In this document: in pieces, positions 54,340-64,000 of the stretch | How positions within the stretch are numbered: position 1 is the stretch's first letter | Layout of the letters: every line of letters starts with the position of its first letter | DNA from: Periconia sp. R9002 | Taxonomy: Eukaryota; Ascomycota; Dothideomycetes; Pleosporales; Periconiaceae | Assembly (NCBI GenBank): GCA_023627715.1 | Contig: JAMAHW010000002.1 | Span: forward strand, 124,001-188,000 | Direction: 5' to 3' | DNA: 64,000 nucleotides | Translations under genes and position numbers: made by a program | The notes under the pieces: generated by a model | Seen by the model: the letters and a program-made list of their open reading frames with translations, nothing else | Database searches by the model: none | Told to the model about the DNA's origin: nothing

Positions 54340-56207
54340 CTAATAACGCGCCTTCCACTCCTTAACCCATCTTTTCACGACTCTAATTTCCCACTGATGC
54401 GCCTCTCGAATAAAATCCGGTTCCTTTGCCCCGTTCGTTGCCCCGTAACTATCCCAATGATGACCAGCCCCTGCAATCAAATAACTCGGATGCTCGTCGC
54501 TCGAGATCCTCAATCCCTTTTCATGCGAATGATACGTAACATCCACCCAAACATCTGCCTCACCATCTATAAGCGCTAGGCGGGGAGCTTGGATGTCGAC
54601 ACCACCGTACTGATTTATCTGCCATGTATCGGGTGAGGGTGGTATGGAGTTGTACTTTCCTGCTGGGAAAGATTGGTTGCACCATGACTGTGTGTACGAA
54701 GCATCTAGTACACGGGAGATCAGACTGGGTCCTGTTTTCGGTGCCGCGATATACGCTCCGAGTTCGGTGCACGTAGTGTATAGATACGATCGGTCCAGAC
54801 CATTCGTAGGATCTGACCAAAACGTTGCGTTCGTGGTTCCGTAGCAGCCTTTGTCTGTGCTATCGATGCGGCCTGTAGTGCAGAGCGGGATAAGGTATTT
54901 TTTGAAGTAGCTGGCGTAGTTGCCTAGCCCGGTCCAGGGCTCCCCACCGGTGTATTTGGCGAGCGATGTGTCGATTGCCAAGGTGTTATTAGGTGGATTG
55001 GGGTTTGTGATGTTGGAGCAGAAGTGGAAAAACTCTTGCTCGTCATTGTCAGGATTCCAGTTCAATTCTTGCCAGGTGGGATTGGGGTAATCAAAGGGAC
55101 CTCCAACTAAGATTATTAGCTAAATGTTCAAAATACTCGGAATCATTGGTGCATACGCGGGTAACTGATAGCTTGCGCAAAATCCTTGATATCGTGAAGA
55201 TCTGCAAGTCCAAAGACATCCTTCAAATCGTGGATCGCTGCGCCATTTCCTGAGTCGATAACTTCATCTACTTTATCAATGATACCAACAATCCGTGAAA
55301 CACAGTCGGACGGACCGTAACGGAGTATGGGATTGTACCTGTACGCTTGGCATCAGCATCCATCCCTCACACATTACAGCACCAGAATTCGAGCAACTAA
55401 CCAATTAGGATACTCCACCTTCGCCGACACTGCTGCACTACTCGCAATGCCTCCCGCAAAGAGCTCATTGTACAACTTTAATGAAAATGCGACCTGGCCA
55501 CCCGCTAAACTGCCTCCATACATTATCCATGGCGTGTCGGGCGCATTTAAACTCGAATTCCCAGCAACCCCGGGAAATGTGGCGTGTTTAGCGAAAAACT
55601 TATTATCCGCGACTGTTTGCTCGGTGGTCAAAAACCGCAGATCATCGGTAGTGGAAGTATTGGTCGGCCAGCTCTTTCCATAGTAGCGGTTCTCCAGAAT
55701 AACTCCGAGACCGTTGGTGGCTTGCATGAGAATCTGGATGACTGCGCGGGGAGGTGAGCCGAGATGTCAGCTTCGCACTTCGAGTTCCACAAAATTGAGT
55801 GTTACATACTGCCGGTTTGCAAGTTACTGAAACGAGACTCGCCGCTTGTTTCGCCGCCAATATACAGGAAGACAGGACCTCCAGGTTTGTAATATGTTGA
55901 GTCGAAGAAGTAGCGCTGGGGAAAAGTCGCATCTGTGTGTGGCGCATACCGACTTATGTTGGGGAAGTGGTCGATCTGGAATTGGAAATCAGTATCAAAT
56001 CAGGTCGAAACATTGTCATTCGTATCAAGACCTGGATTGAAGAAGGATTCATACTGGTTGTGCGATGGTGTGGGCCTGGTACGCCGGAGGAGCGTTCTGC
56101 CTTTTGCTTGTGGTACCTTTACCCGCATCGACACTCCGCGCTTGAAGCTTCCATGCGATGCCCTCGCAGGCCAGACATAACGCTGCCAAAGTATTCAGAA
56201 GACGCAT
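54340..56207 (-). CDS. Secreted serine peptidase, family S28 (prolyl peptidase type)
   Basis: Five exons: 56055..56207, 55810..55975, 55402..55741, 55157..55338 and 54340..55106, introns 50-79 nt, 535 aa. Signal peptide MRLLNTLAALCLACEGIA. Family motifs in order: QPIDHFPN, FPQRYFFDSTYYKPGGPVF, LYIGGETSGE, LGVILENRYYGKSWP, nucleophile Ser184 in GGSLAGG, candidate Asp465 (DGEADVW) and candidate His497 (HHWDSYG). S28 enzymes cleave after proline, usually at acid pH, outside the cell. Length and motif order match fungal acid prolyl peptidases. All five junctions keep frame and rebuild conserved blocks. Convergent with the metalloprotease gene, so two secreted proteases lie side by side. Confidence 0.92.
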
Positions 56208-57510
56208 CGTAGCAGCAGCTCTTGTCGCACTATAGAATGTAATTTACCGTTCTTAGATGCCTGAGGAGGTCGACAAAGCAATCCTCGACAAGAAAAGGTG
56301 CCGCGCAACGTTCCTTCCAAACCACATATTTAAACCCTCCCGCTGGCTGCCGTCATCAGGAACTAGTCACCAAATCAGTCTGATCGATTCCTCATCTACT
56401 CCGGTCTGTACGCGTTCTTTGCTGGAATAGGAAGGTCAAATCACACCATATAGCCGAAGCTTCGTAAAGCTTGTCGATGCTTATCGGTAGCCTTCCTTCG
56501 TTAAACCGACCAATCAGAGTTACCCATTGGGGGTGGATCCGGGAAGGCATGGAACCACCGGGATGTATTTACGATTAGGAAGAGGCACGTAGGACAGTGT
56601 TGAAGTCAGGAACGGGAAGATGTAAGGCATAATTGGTGGCATATTTGCTGCACTTGCCTTTTGAGTCAGCGAACCGGACATAAGCGGCGATTTATGCTAG
56701 GTATTCGACTCGAATTTTTGAACCTCTATTCATTTCTTCGAGTGCGGCATGCTATACTGTTTCCCGTGCACTAGATCATTCTGCGATTTGCATGGACGCC
56801 AACTTATTAGTTCATCGGGTTGATTATCTCGCGTTTTTCACAAAATTGATGAGTAGCCGCCACCCCCCCTCATTCATCGATCAAGGGCAGGAGATTCAAA
56901 CTTCTAAGCGCTTACTTGCGCGTAACGTCAGTAGAAAGGTCAATAAAATCCAGTCACTTTTTGGTTAAGATAAGGCCACTGATACGACACAGCGCGCAAT
57001 TTATGTTCCGATTGCGATAGTTGATCCCTCTAACTTTTATTGGCTTCGCTATAATTGTTACGGATTTATAGAATTGGCATAACAACACTTGCGATTTGGT
57101 AAGAGTATACGATGGATCACGTGTAATCACTTCACCACACGTGACACGTCATGCTTGTACACATGTGCACCTGATCGACCTGGCAAGTAAGCGCCAGATA
57201 GTTGTGTGTTTGCGTATAATAAATATGATATATTGAAAGAAAACATTACCTCGGGATTTACATAAGATCACATGTTCAAATAGACAATCACTTGATGAGG
57301 GCAGTATAAAGCGATCCAGCTGTGTCTTGACGCAGGCTGTATCAAAAACGCTTTGTGTAAATTCACACTAAGACCGAACTCGAAGTCTAGGATTTTTCCG
57401 AACTCTGTAATCAACCTGAAGCCAAACTAAAGACCAATGACGAGAAGGAGAATGAAGAAGAATACCGAGGAAGAAATTCAAGGCACCTAAGTCCAGCACT
57501 TAATTTATCA
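56208..57510. other. Intergenic region
   Basis: About 1.3 kb, no gene seen. Confidence 0.4.
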
Positions 57511-58377
57511 ATGGCTCCACATCCGAGGATATTGAGTTTTATTTCATGTAGCAGAAAAGCGCAACAAGCCTTTCCTTTTATGCGTCTGCCGAAAGGTTTG
57601 CGGCTCATGAAATACGAGTTTCGTTCCAGTTCTCCCCACCACCTACGAAAGACTGCCTACCCAAATGATATGTTGGTGGAGATGATACTGTGGCTCAGGT
57701 GTACATACAGTTTGCTATCCGATCAGTGCCTATGCAGATATTAAAAGTTTTTAAGGCGATCCACGATGAAGCTCGAGCAATACTTAAGAAAAGGCTTGGC
57801 CGTCTTGCACAAACACCACTTCTCATTGTAAGTACTGTGGAAGACTTACAATTTTTCAGCGCTCCAGACAGGCTTCGAGCATATCTAGCTCTGCGCGTGA
57901 TTTCGCTCAGGGCGCTAACCAAATTCAAATTTCTTTTACGTTCTGCGACACGGACAGTCGCGCTAATCAAATCGTATGGATATGTGAGAGAGCCACTTAA
58001 AAATTTCAGAGAAACAAGTGTTGAGCATTTTAGGTACTTTCAATTGTCAGGGAATGGGAGATTGGGTGGAAGAGCTGTTGTTGCATTGCATGTCTACGAA
58101 ATTCGTGCGACATGCAAGAAAATATTTTGAGTGGCTTGTTTCTACCGGTCAGGACATAACAGAGCAATCTGAGCTAAGACGTGACGGTAGGTATTTAGAA
58201 CTGAAGCCCGTGTATCTTATGGTTGTTTCTGCACATCATCAACGCTGGGTCGGTCAAGAACACGTCGTTTTCAAAGCTATATTGGACAGGAGCTATATGA
58301 ACCCCTGGTTCGAAGTCTATCCTTTAGCAAGAGTGAAACAAGGAGAAGATGAGCAATTCATCGCTAGGAATGGATAG
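57511..58377 (+). pseudogene. Broken F-box-like gene
   Basis: Three pieces in alternating frames. Piece 1 (57511..57744) has FPFMRLPKGLRLMKYEF, matching the F-box-like helix of the gene at 48507. Piece 2 (57690..58130, next frame) has ILKVFKAIHDEARAILKKRL, matching its second helix. Piece 3 (58018..58377, first frame again) carries the C-terminal part. No GT-AG pair that I can see joins the pieces cleanly, so frameshifts are more likely than introns. The homology is short but in the right order and spacing. Confidence 0.6.
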
Positions 58378-59260
58378 TGCTGGGAGTTTTAGTGCGGGTT
58401 TCTTGCCAGGTGGATAAATGAGCATATCAGGCGTTCTTACAACTGTTGTATTACATGAAAACCATTGTGTAATGGCCAACAGCCAGCATTAGATTTTATT
58501 AACATGCTTGATAAGTTTTGTGACAGTTCGTAGTGGTTCCGAATAATAACCCATGATTACGAGGGGATCGTATCTTAGAAAAGATAAACGAGGCTAAAAA
58601 CTCTCTTAATTCTGGCTCTTTCACAAGTGAACTTTTCCAACTCTTCTAACTTGGTACCAGTATAGAAAAAATTATCAACACAAACAGCTTTGTATAGCGA
58701 TGTCCTATAGATCGCAGTCGAAGTAATTAATGGATATCGAAAACATTATCAAAAATCAATAATGATAAGCATTCCCTGCAAGAACGAAAGCTAAGGTAGC
58801 TAGAAAGGAATAGAGTGTAGACAGAAAGCAATGTTTCCGCCGAGCAACTAAGTGAGTTCGGTATATTGAAGTGATTTTTGCAAAACGAACACTAGTCACC
58901 ACTGGCCCATTGCTTATGCAGCTTCATGGGACATCACTCTTGGAAATATGAAAGTTTGGGCCATAGTTTCAAAGTAGGAATAGGCGCCATTAATTTCCAC
59001 TGTTTTCCAGAAACGTCCATTGTGGGAAGTCTTTTTCTAGAATTACTTGGAAAAGGACTGTCCTATCTCCGATACTGTCCTAAAAACCTCTACTGTACAG
59101 TCACTACTGTCACCGCAAATGGCTGGGAATTATCAATAACACGAATATTCGCATCACTCTTACCAAAAAATGTGAATAGCGAAGGCTTCTATTGCCCATT
59201 CCTGGACTTTATTCTATCTATGTTTTTTGAAGGATGGCACAAGGAGTAGACTGAGACCCT
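58378..59260. other. Intergenic region
   Basis: No supported gene; a 107-codon open frame at 58926..59249 has no recognised family. Confidence 0.4.
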
Positions 59261-60827
59261 TCAAACAAAACTGGTCCCGTTCTTAGCTTCGTTATCTCCC
59301 GATCCATTCGGCGTGTATCTTATCTGCGCCGTCTGAGTCTTCATGATACCCCCTTGCGCTACCGCTTTATTACTATCTCCATCCGCACTACCGTGTGGAT
59401 TTCCGTCCTCCCCGTCGAACGCATGCGGCGAACCGGCGCCACCAGTCACCAATGTCTCCATCATGATGTCCGTATCGTACGCGTTTCGCTTTCTCGATAC
59501 TCTACTTCGATTGGTTCCCCCGATGGTTATGATATTCTTGGAGCCTTTGGAATAGCCCGATTGTGCGACGCTGGAGAAAAACCCTGGCGCGACAGTGCGA
59601 GAAAATTGGCGGACGGTAGGGAGCGAGGCGCATATAATGAGGAGATTTGCTTCGATTGAGACCCAATAGTTGATGGGGCCTGCGACCCAGGTTGAGTCTA
59701 CTTGTTCGATTTCGGTGACGAGAAGGGCGAGGCGTACAATGGATGTTATTACTGTTCTGGATGAGGGTTAGTCTTGCAAGGGTAGCTATTTGTATTGAGT
59801 CGTTTTTTTCTCTCATTCAAACTTTTGCGGGCCACGCTGTGTTATCCTTACAAAGCAGGCTAATGACCAAAATTGTATATCACCGAGAAGGAGATTATGC
59901 ACGTACATTGAACCGAGAGTGAACATGAAAGTCAGTCCTATCTTCTTACTTCGCGACATCTGCAGACGGAATACCATCGGAATGGGAACTGCGATAATGA
60001 GGCAGTCAACAATCACTCCTAGAGCTGCCGTGGCTTCATATAGGGCAGGCCGATCTATACAAGAGCCGTTGGTGATGGTCAGGTCCCAACCCATTGCGAT
60101 TGGCTTGCAGGCGAAGATGGAGGCAAAGAAAATTCCGGTGCTTGCGCCGCAGCTGATGAACATGGTGACATACGTTGCCCATCGGAACCATTTCAATGGA
60201 CTCTGGAGCTGGAGATAGAAGATCAATAGCACCAGTTTCGCGAAAGCTGTCGGCGGGGCATAGACGATCGTGTGAATATACACACCGTACTGGCATTGAG
60301 GTGAGAAGATGGCAAGAAGTATAGTGAAATGAGACGTACAAAGTAATTCTCCTGAAACTTGGTGAAGGGCATCTCCCACACATGTACTCCAATATACTTT
60401 CGCACAAACGCCCCTACGAATATGGTCAGTTTAGCGTCCGCAAGCAAAATTCCAAACCACTTACGAACAATCAGACCTTGAATGCCAATGGAGAACATCT
60501 ATCCGCACGTTTAGGAAAGGATATTAGAAATTGTTGGGTTTATGATCCACCCACCCAAGCAACAATGAGGAGACCTGAATCGATATTTCAGCAATGTTAA
60601 GAGGAACGATTCACGAAAGACTTACCATCGTCGAATCCTAATCGTTTGCGCACCACTGCCTTCACATAAAGTCGCTGCCCAAGGAACAGGAGTGCTAGGA
60701 GACTGCCTACCGCCGTAATGCAGTAACAGGTGATGTCTCCATTCCTCTTAGGGTGTTCGAAATTGACATCGTAACCTTCAGGCGGAGGAAGGAGAACGAC
60801 TACACCTTTGGTCACAGACAACTCCAT
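59261..60827 (-). CDS. SAT4-family (rhodopsin-like) integral membrane protein
   Basis: Six exons: 60626..60827, 60555..60574, 60465..60498, 60340..60413, 59907..60289 and 59261..59756, 402 aa. Several hydrophobic helices in the layout of fungal SAT4/PTH11-like seven-helix proteins: ITAVGSLLALLFLGQRLYVK, then GVHVWEM, a loop typical of this family, YAPPTAFAKLVLLIFYLQL, TMFISCGASTGIFFASIFAC, ALGVIVDCLIIAVPIPMVF and later TSIVRLALLV with a final helix around WVSIEANLLIICASLP. The C-terminal tail is polar and probably cytosolic. Two exons are very small (20 and 34 nt). The 60414..60464 intron is 51 nt with no stop, so it can be missed. The acceptor for the last exon was chosen at 59757 because it keeps frame into ITVITSIVRL. 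Role unknown. Confidence 0.85.
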
Positions 60828-61110
60828 ATGGTGCTGAAGCTAACAGAACTCACTATCAATTGATGGTGATATTGCGATGAGAGAGAGTAAAACGGAGGCA
60901 AACCCGAGACTAGTAGACTTCAACGATGTGGGGGGCGGACACTAAGCTGACGGTCCGCTCCCGTTCATTGATGCTTAGTTTGTATATGGGGTGCTCGGAT
61001 TATGCTCCCCGAACCGGGGGTACGTGCAACAATAAGCGGCACAGTCTTTTTGAAGAGAGAGAAGGTGATTGGAAATGCACTCTTTGATTGGACGTTTTTG
61101 GTCTGTTGAG

Positions 61111-61193
61111 CCGTCAGCATCTTCGTTCCCGTCTCTTGAATCGTCAGCATCTTCGTTCCCGTCTCTTGAATCGTCAGCATCTCCGTTCCCGGT
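61111..61193. repeat. 30-bp tandem repeat, three units
   Basis: Unit CGTCAGCATCTTCGTTCCCG plus TCTCTTGAAT; the first two copies differ at one base and the third is diverged at its end (CTCCGTTCCCGG). Period exactly 30 bp. Confidence 0.9.
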
Positions 61194-61320
61194 CTTCCAG
61201 TAAATTATTATTTTCTGCAGGTTGGTGGCGCGGTACACCATTTGCTCGGATGGTAGATAAACCCGTAGATCTACACATTAGTCAACTATCAAGTGCCCGG
61301 TTCGGTTATTATGGTTTTCG

Positions 61321-61624
61321 TAAAAACATGCCCCCCCTCCCCCTACCCTCAGCGTGATTGAAAAGGAGAAGGCTTACTAGAATAGGTAAGAACCTATCAG
61401 ATATAGTATACAGATGTCAGAAATAGTATACATATGTCAAATTTTAGTATACTTTACCCTAAAAGTGACAACCGTAGGGTGTTTTACAAGGAGGGGGTCT
61501 AATAGGAGTATATGGAGTAGCCCCTAGTGTATATGTAATATGAGGTAAAGTATATGTAGAGTGATGTAATCACTGATTTTTACAAGAGCGCCAGACAAGG
61601 GGGGGGGGGGGGGGCATGTTTTTA
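61321..61624. mobile_element. MITE-like element with terminal inverted repeats
   Basis: The left end TAAAAACATGCCCCCCC (61321..61337) is repeated in inverted orientation at the right end (61608..61624, GGGGGGGCATGTTTTTA); the right C/G run is longer. Total 304 bp, no coding capacity, and AT-rich inside with three AGTATAC words about 20 bp apart. If the outer TA on each side is the target duplication, this fits a Tc1/mariner-type non-autonomous element. Family is an inference; no second copy was seen in the window. Confidence 0.6.
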
Positions 61625-61933
61625 TGGGGAGCACCTATACCAATCGAGAAACTAACCGAGGCATACGACGACTCGACATACGGCACAGTCAAAGAGCCCC
61701 ACCTGCGGCCTCGTTCGCATGCTGGCAGCGCATTGGCCCAATAGACACCTATGCAGCTATCACGGGGCATCTAATTCCGCTGACAATAGGTAGTTGCGGC
61801 AAGGCTAATTCAAGGGTATAGGTAGGATGCCTAAAATGCAATAAAGATGGGCAGTGTCACTGTCCCGCAATTCGCTCACACGTCACGGCGCAGCATACAT
61901 CAATTGATGACAATACTGTGTAACAACAAAAAC

Positions 61934-63553
61934 ATGCGCCTGCTTCTTTTGCCATTGTTATATGCCGCAAGTGGATGCGGAGCAGCAACCCCTAGCGGTG
62001 TCCGTCTTCTTTTCCTCTCTCACATATCTTCTGCTCCTCAGCCCTTATCATGAATACTGACGAAGAACTCCAGTGCAATCAACTCATCGCCGCAGGCTTG
62101 CAGAACCTACTTCTTCAACCTGACTCTAGCGCTTATGTAACCCGTGAGAGTTCCTACTGGGCAGCCAACGTGCCACTGCAACCAAGGTGCATTGTGCAGC
62201 CCCGCACCACCGACGATGTCTCACACGTAGTCAAGGTCCTTACTAAGAGCGATGGTCCTATTGCACTTCGTAGTGGGGGCCATACGCAGTGGGCCGGCGC
62301 CAACGATGTTCACAATGGAGTCACCATCGACCTGGGTCTTATGAAAGAAGTGACATATAATGCCAAAACCAAGTTGGCATCAATTCAGCCAGGACCTCGC
62401 TGGGGTGACGTCTACGATGCACTTCTTACTTACGGTGTCTGTGTCCCTGGAGGCCGTGATGGCAACGTGGGGATCGCCGGCTTCTTAACTGGTGGTGGAA
62501 ACTCGTATTATGCTGGTCTCTATGGTTGGGCTACTGATAACGTTGCAAATTTTGAGGTTGTGCTCGCCGATGGTAGCGTGGTCAATGCGAACTCTTACTC
62601 GAACCCTGACCTCTTTAAGGCCCTTAAGGGGGGTTCTGGGAACTTTGGTATCGTCACTCGATTCGACATGTATACATTTCCAGCAAAGGACATCTGGGGC
62701 GGCATCCGTGCAGCCGTTAGGGGTAAGGGAGACGAGCTTGCCCAGAGCATGGTGGAGTTCACCGACAACAACAAGCATAATCCAGAAAACGCCTACATCA
62801 TCAACTACACGTTTAACCCAGGCTCCCCGTCAGACGTTTTAGTCGCTCACGTTCTTGTGAATACGAACGGGATTGCCAATGCACCGCCGTTCGCCAAAAT
62901 CCAGCAGATTCCCGTCATCCAGGACGATGTCAAAATGAGAACCATGGCAAACATGGCAAACAGCTATCTTCTTCCAAGCCGCCAACGGTAAGCACAACTA
63001 CATTATCCAATCTTTTCTTCAGCTTCAGAAAAGGCTAACTTAGTTCTACAGACAAATATGGTTCTCCCTCAACTTCAAAAATGACGTGAGGGTGATCAAG
63101 AAGGCGGGCATGATGCACGACGAGCTGGTCGAAGAACTTAAGCGAGTGATTCCAGCCGGCAATTTCTCGACTCAATGCCTTTTTCAACCCGTACCCACCC
63201 TCTTCAACGAACATTCCATCCAACGTGGAGGCAATGTACTGGGACTCGACGACGTCAAACACAATGCGCTGTTGTGGCTTATCACTGGCACTACACTGAC
63301 CGCGGATCAAGAAGAAATTATGCGGAACAAGCTGACCAAGTTTTCTGCCGAATTGGACTTGTTTGCGCAGTCACTTGACCTTAAGATTAACTGGCAGTAC
63401 CTAAACTACGTCGATCAGACGCAGGACCCGCTTAAGAGCTACGGGCAAAAGAATATTAATTTCCTGCGCAAAGTCGCTGCGAGGTACGACCCGAATCAAT
63501 TCTTTCAGAAGAAGGTGGTGTCGGGGTGGAAGCTTTCGAAGGTAACTCCATAA
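61934..63553 (+). CDS. Secreted FAD-linked oxidase (BBE-like/VAO family)
   Basis: Three exons: 61934..61997, 62042..62987 and 63052..63553, introns 44 and 64 nt, 503 aa. Exon 1 gives a signal peptide (MRLLLLPLLYAASGCGAA). FAD-binding PCMH fold: ALRSGGHTQWAGAN (His102 is the likely covalent FAD attachment), PGPRWGDVYDALLTYG, VPGGRDGNVGIAGFLTGGGN and GSGNFGIVTRFDMYTF. The C-terminal BBE-type end ARYDPNQFFQKKV is present. The Cys used for a second flavin bond in berberine-bridge enzymes is not found (GGRDGNVG there), so single covalent attachment is expected. Substrate unknown; members oxidise sugars, alkaloids or polyketide products. If the 44-nt first intron is wrong, translation could start at 62050 without a signal peptide. 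Confidence 0.88.
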
Positions 63554-64000
63554 TCGAAACTCTAGTGATGGCCGTAATTTGAATCTCATTCGCAACAATT
63601 GCTATAATCTAGCTCACAGCGAAGGCTATATAACATAAATCAAATAGTATGGCAAAATAACAAGTAACACACGTAGGATGATAAGAACTAGAAAGTTGAG
63701 CATCGTAGAGTAATTCGATTACTCGCGGAATCAACAACACAGTAAAAAATGAAAAAAAAAAAAGCAAAAAAGACGGTATGTATAGAACCTTATTATCTAG
63801 ACGTGTTATCAGACTCGCATAACTGCCATTGTATTCATTCATCGAGCGTGACTCCTGCCTACCTAAAATATAGGTTTGCTAGTCCCAACATCAGACCATG
63901 CAGGGTGGCGCCGCTCCGTTATCGGTTTAGCAATGGGTGAAAACGCTTGGAGGCTCATACAGATGAAAAAAAAGATAAGCTTACGTTGTGCCCCATGTAC
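63554..64000. other. Right-edge region
   Basis: No gene seen; an A-rich run lies at about 63745..63772. Confidence 0.4.

Larger units (their letters stand above)
60828..61933. other. Intergenic region with repeats
   Basis: Between the divergent SAT4 and FAD-oxidase genes. Holds a 30-bp tandem repeat and a MITE-like element, both listed separately. No gene seen. Confidence 0.5.

Noticed and set aside
41205..63553. Secondary-metabolite cluster
   Set aside because: SDR, FAD oxidase and a regulator-like gene are present, but there is no synthase backbone, and proteases and broken genes separate them.
1..64000. tRNA genes
   Set aside because: I scanned by eye for B-box words (GGTTCGANTCC and its complement) with a matching A-box and acceptor stem and found none; a covariance-model scan would settle it.

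Overview
The window looks like nuclear DNA from a filamentous ascomycete (Pezizomycotina, most likely Dothideomycetes; the class is an inference). Introns are short (44-79 nt in almost every gene), with GTRNGT-type donors and CTRAY-like branch points. Genes sit on both strands with their own promoters. Several protein families are typical of such fungi: a SAT4-type seven-helix protein, an F-box-like protein, an S28 prolyl peptidase, an aspzincin-type metalloprotease and a BBE-like FAD oxidase. I saw no tRNA, rRNA or CRISPR array.

Left block, 0.3-22.9 kb, mostly housekeeping. In order: a predicted secreted crotonase-fold protein (-); a Ser/Thr- and Gly/Ala-rich single-pass membrane protein (+); BUD31/G10 splicing factor (-), divergent from the NDUFA6-type complex I subunit (+); HIS3 (-), divergent from RPC19 (+); an HCM1/Sep1-like forkhead factor (-); an MSS116-like DEAD-box helicase (-), divergent from an AmdS-type amidase (+). 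Exon structures were rebuilt by matching splice signals to family sequences.

Central block, 24.1-40.8 kb. Eight consecutive genes, all on the + strand, encode one protein family that I do not recognise. Each has a variable N-terminus and a conserved domain of about 150-170 residues, in four blocks: [LI]xALP; MMxIG followed by PLWAxL; LPxVxYxT; and LSALIKxYFFKxGxxIPYD. Most then have a Ser/Pro/Gln-rich linker, a coiled coil, an acidic stretch and a basic C-terminal tail (KRRRI or KRRRL). Two members carry the domain twice, giving ten copies. One two-domain member is interrupted by a single in-frame TAA at the conserved Tyr of the last block. The outer genes of the array are the most divergent and the inner ones the most alike, which suggests tandem duplication. 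Two minisatellites lie between the sixth and seventh genes. This array is the best candidate in the window for an undescribed system. A nuclear, self-associating role is inferred from the coiled coils and tails only.

Right block, 41.2-64 kb, accessory in character. It holds a small unknown protein (-), an AYR1-like SDR (-), a GAL4-like factor with only three cysteines (-), an F-box-like protein (+) and a broken second copy about 9 kb away, an unknown cytosolic protein (-), an M35-like secreted metalloprotease (+), an S28 secreted peptidase (-), a SAT4-family membrane protein (-), a 30-bp tandem repeat, a 304-bp MITE-like element with terminal inverted repeats, and a secreted FAD-linked oxidase (+). 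Secreted hydrolases and oxidases dominate here. No polyketide or peptide synthase backbone is present, so I do not call a secondary-metabolite cluster.
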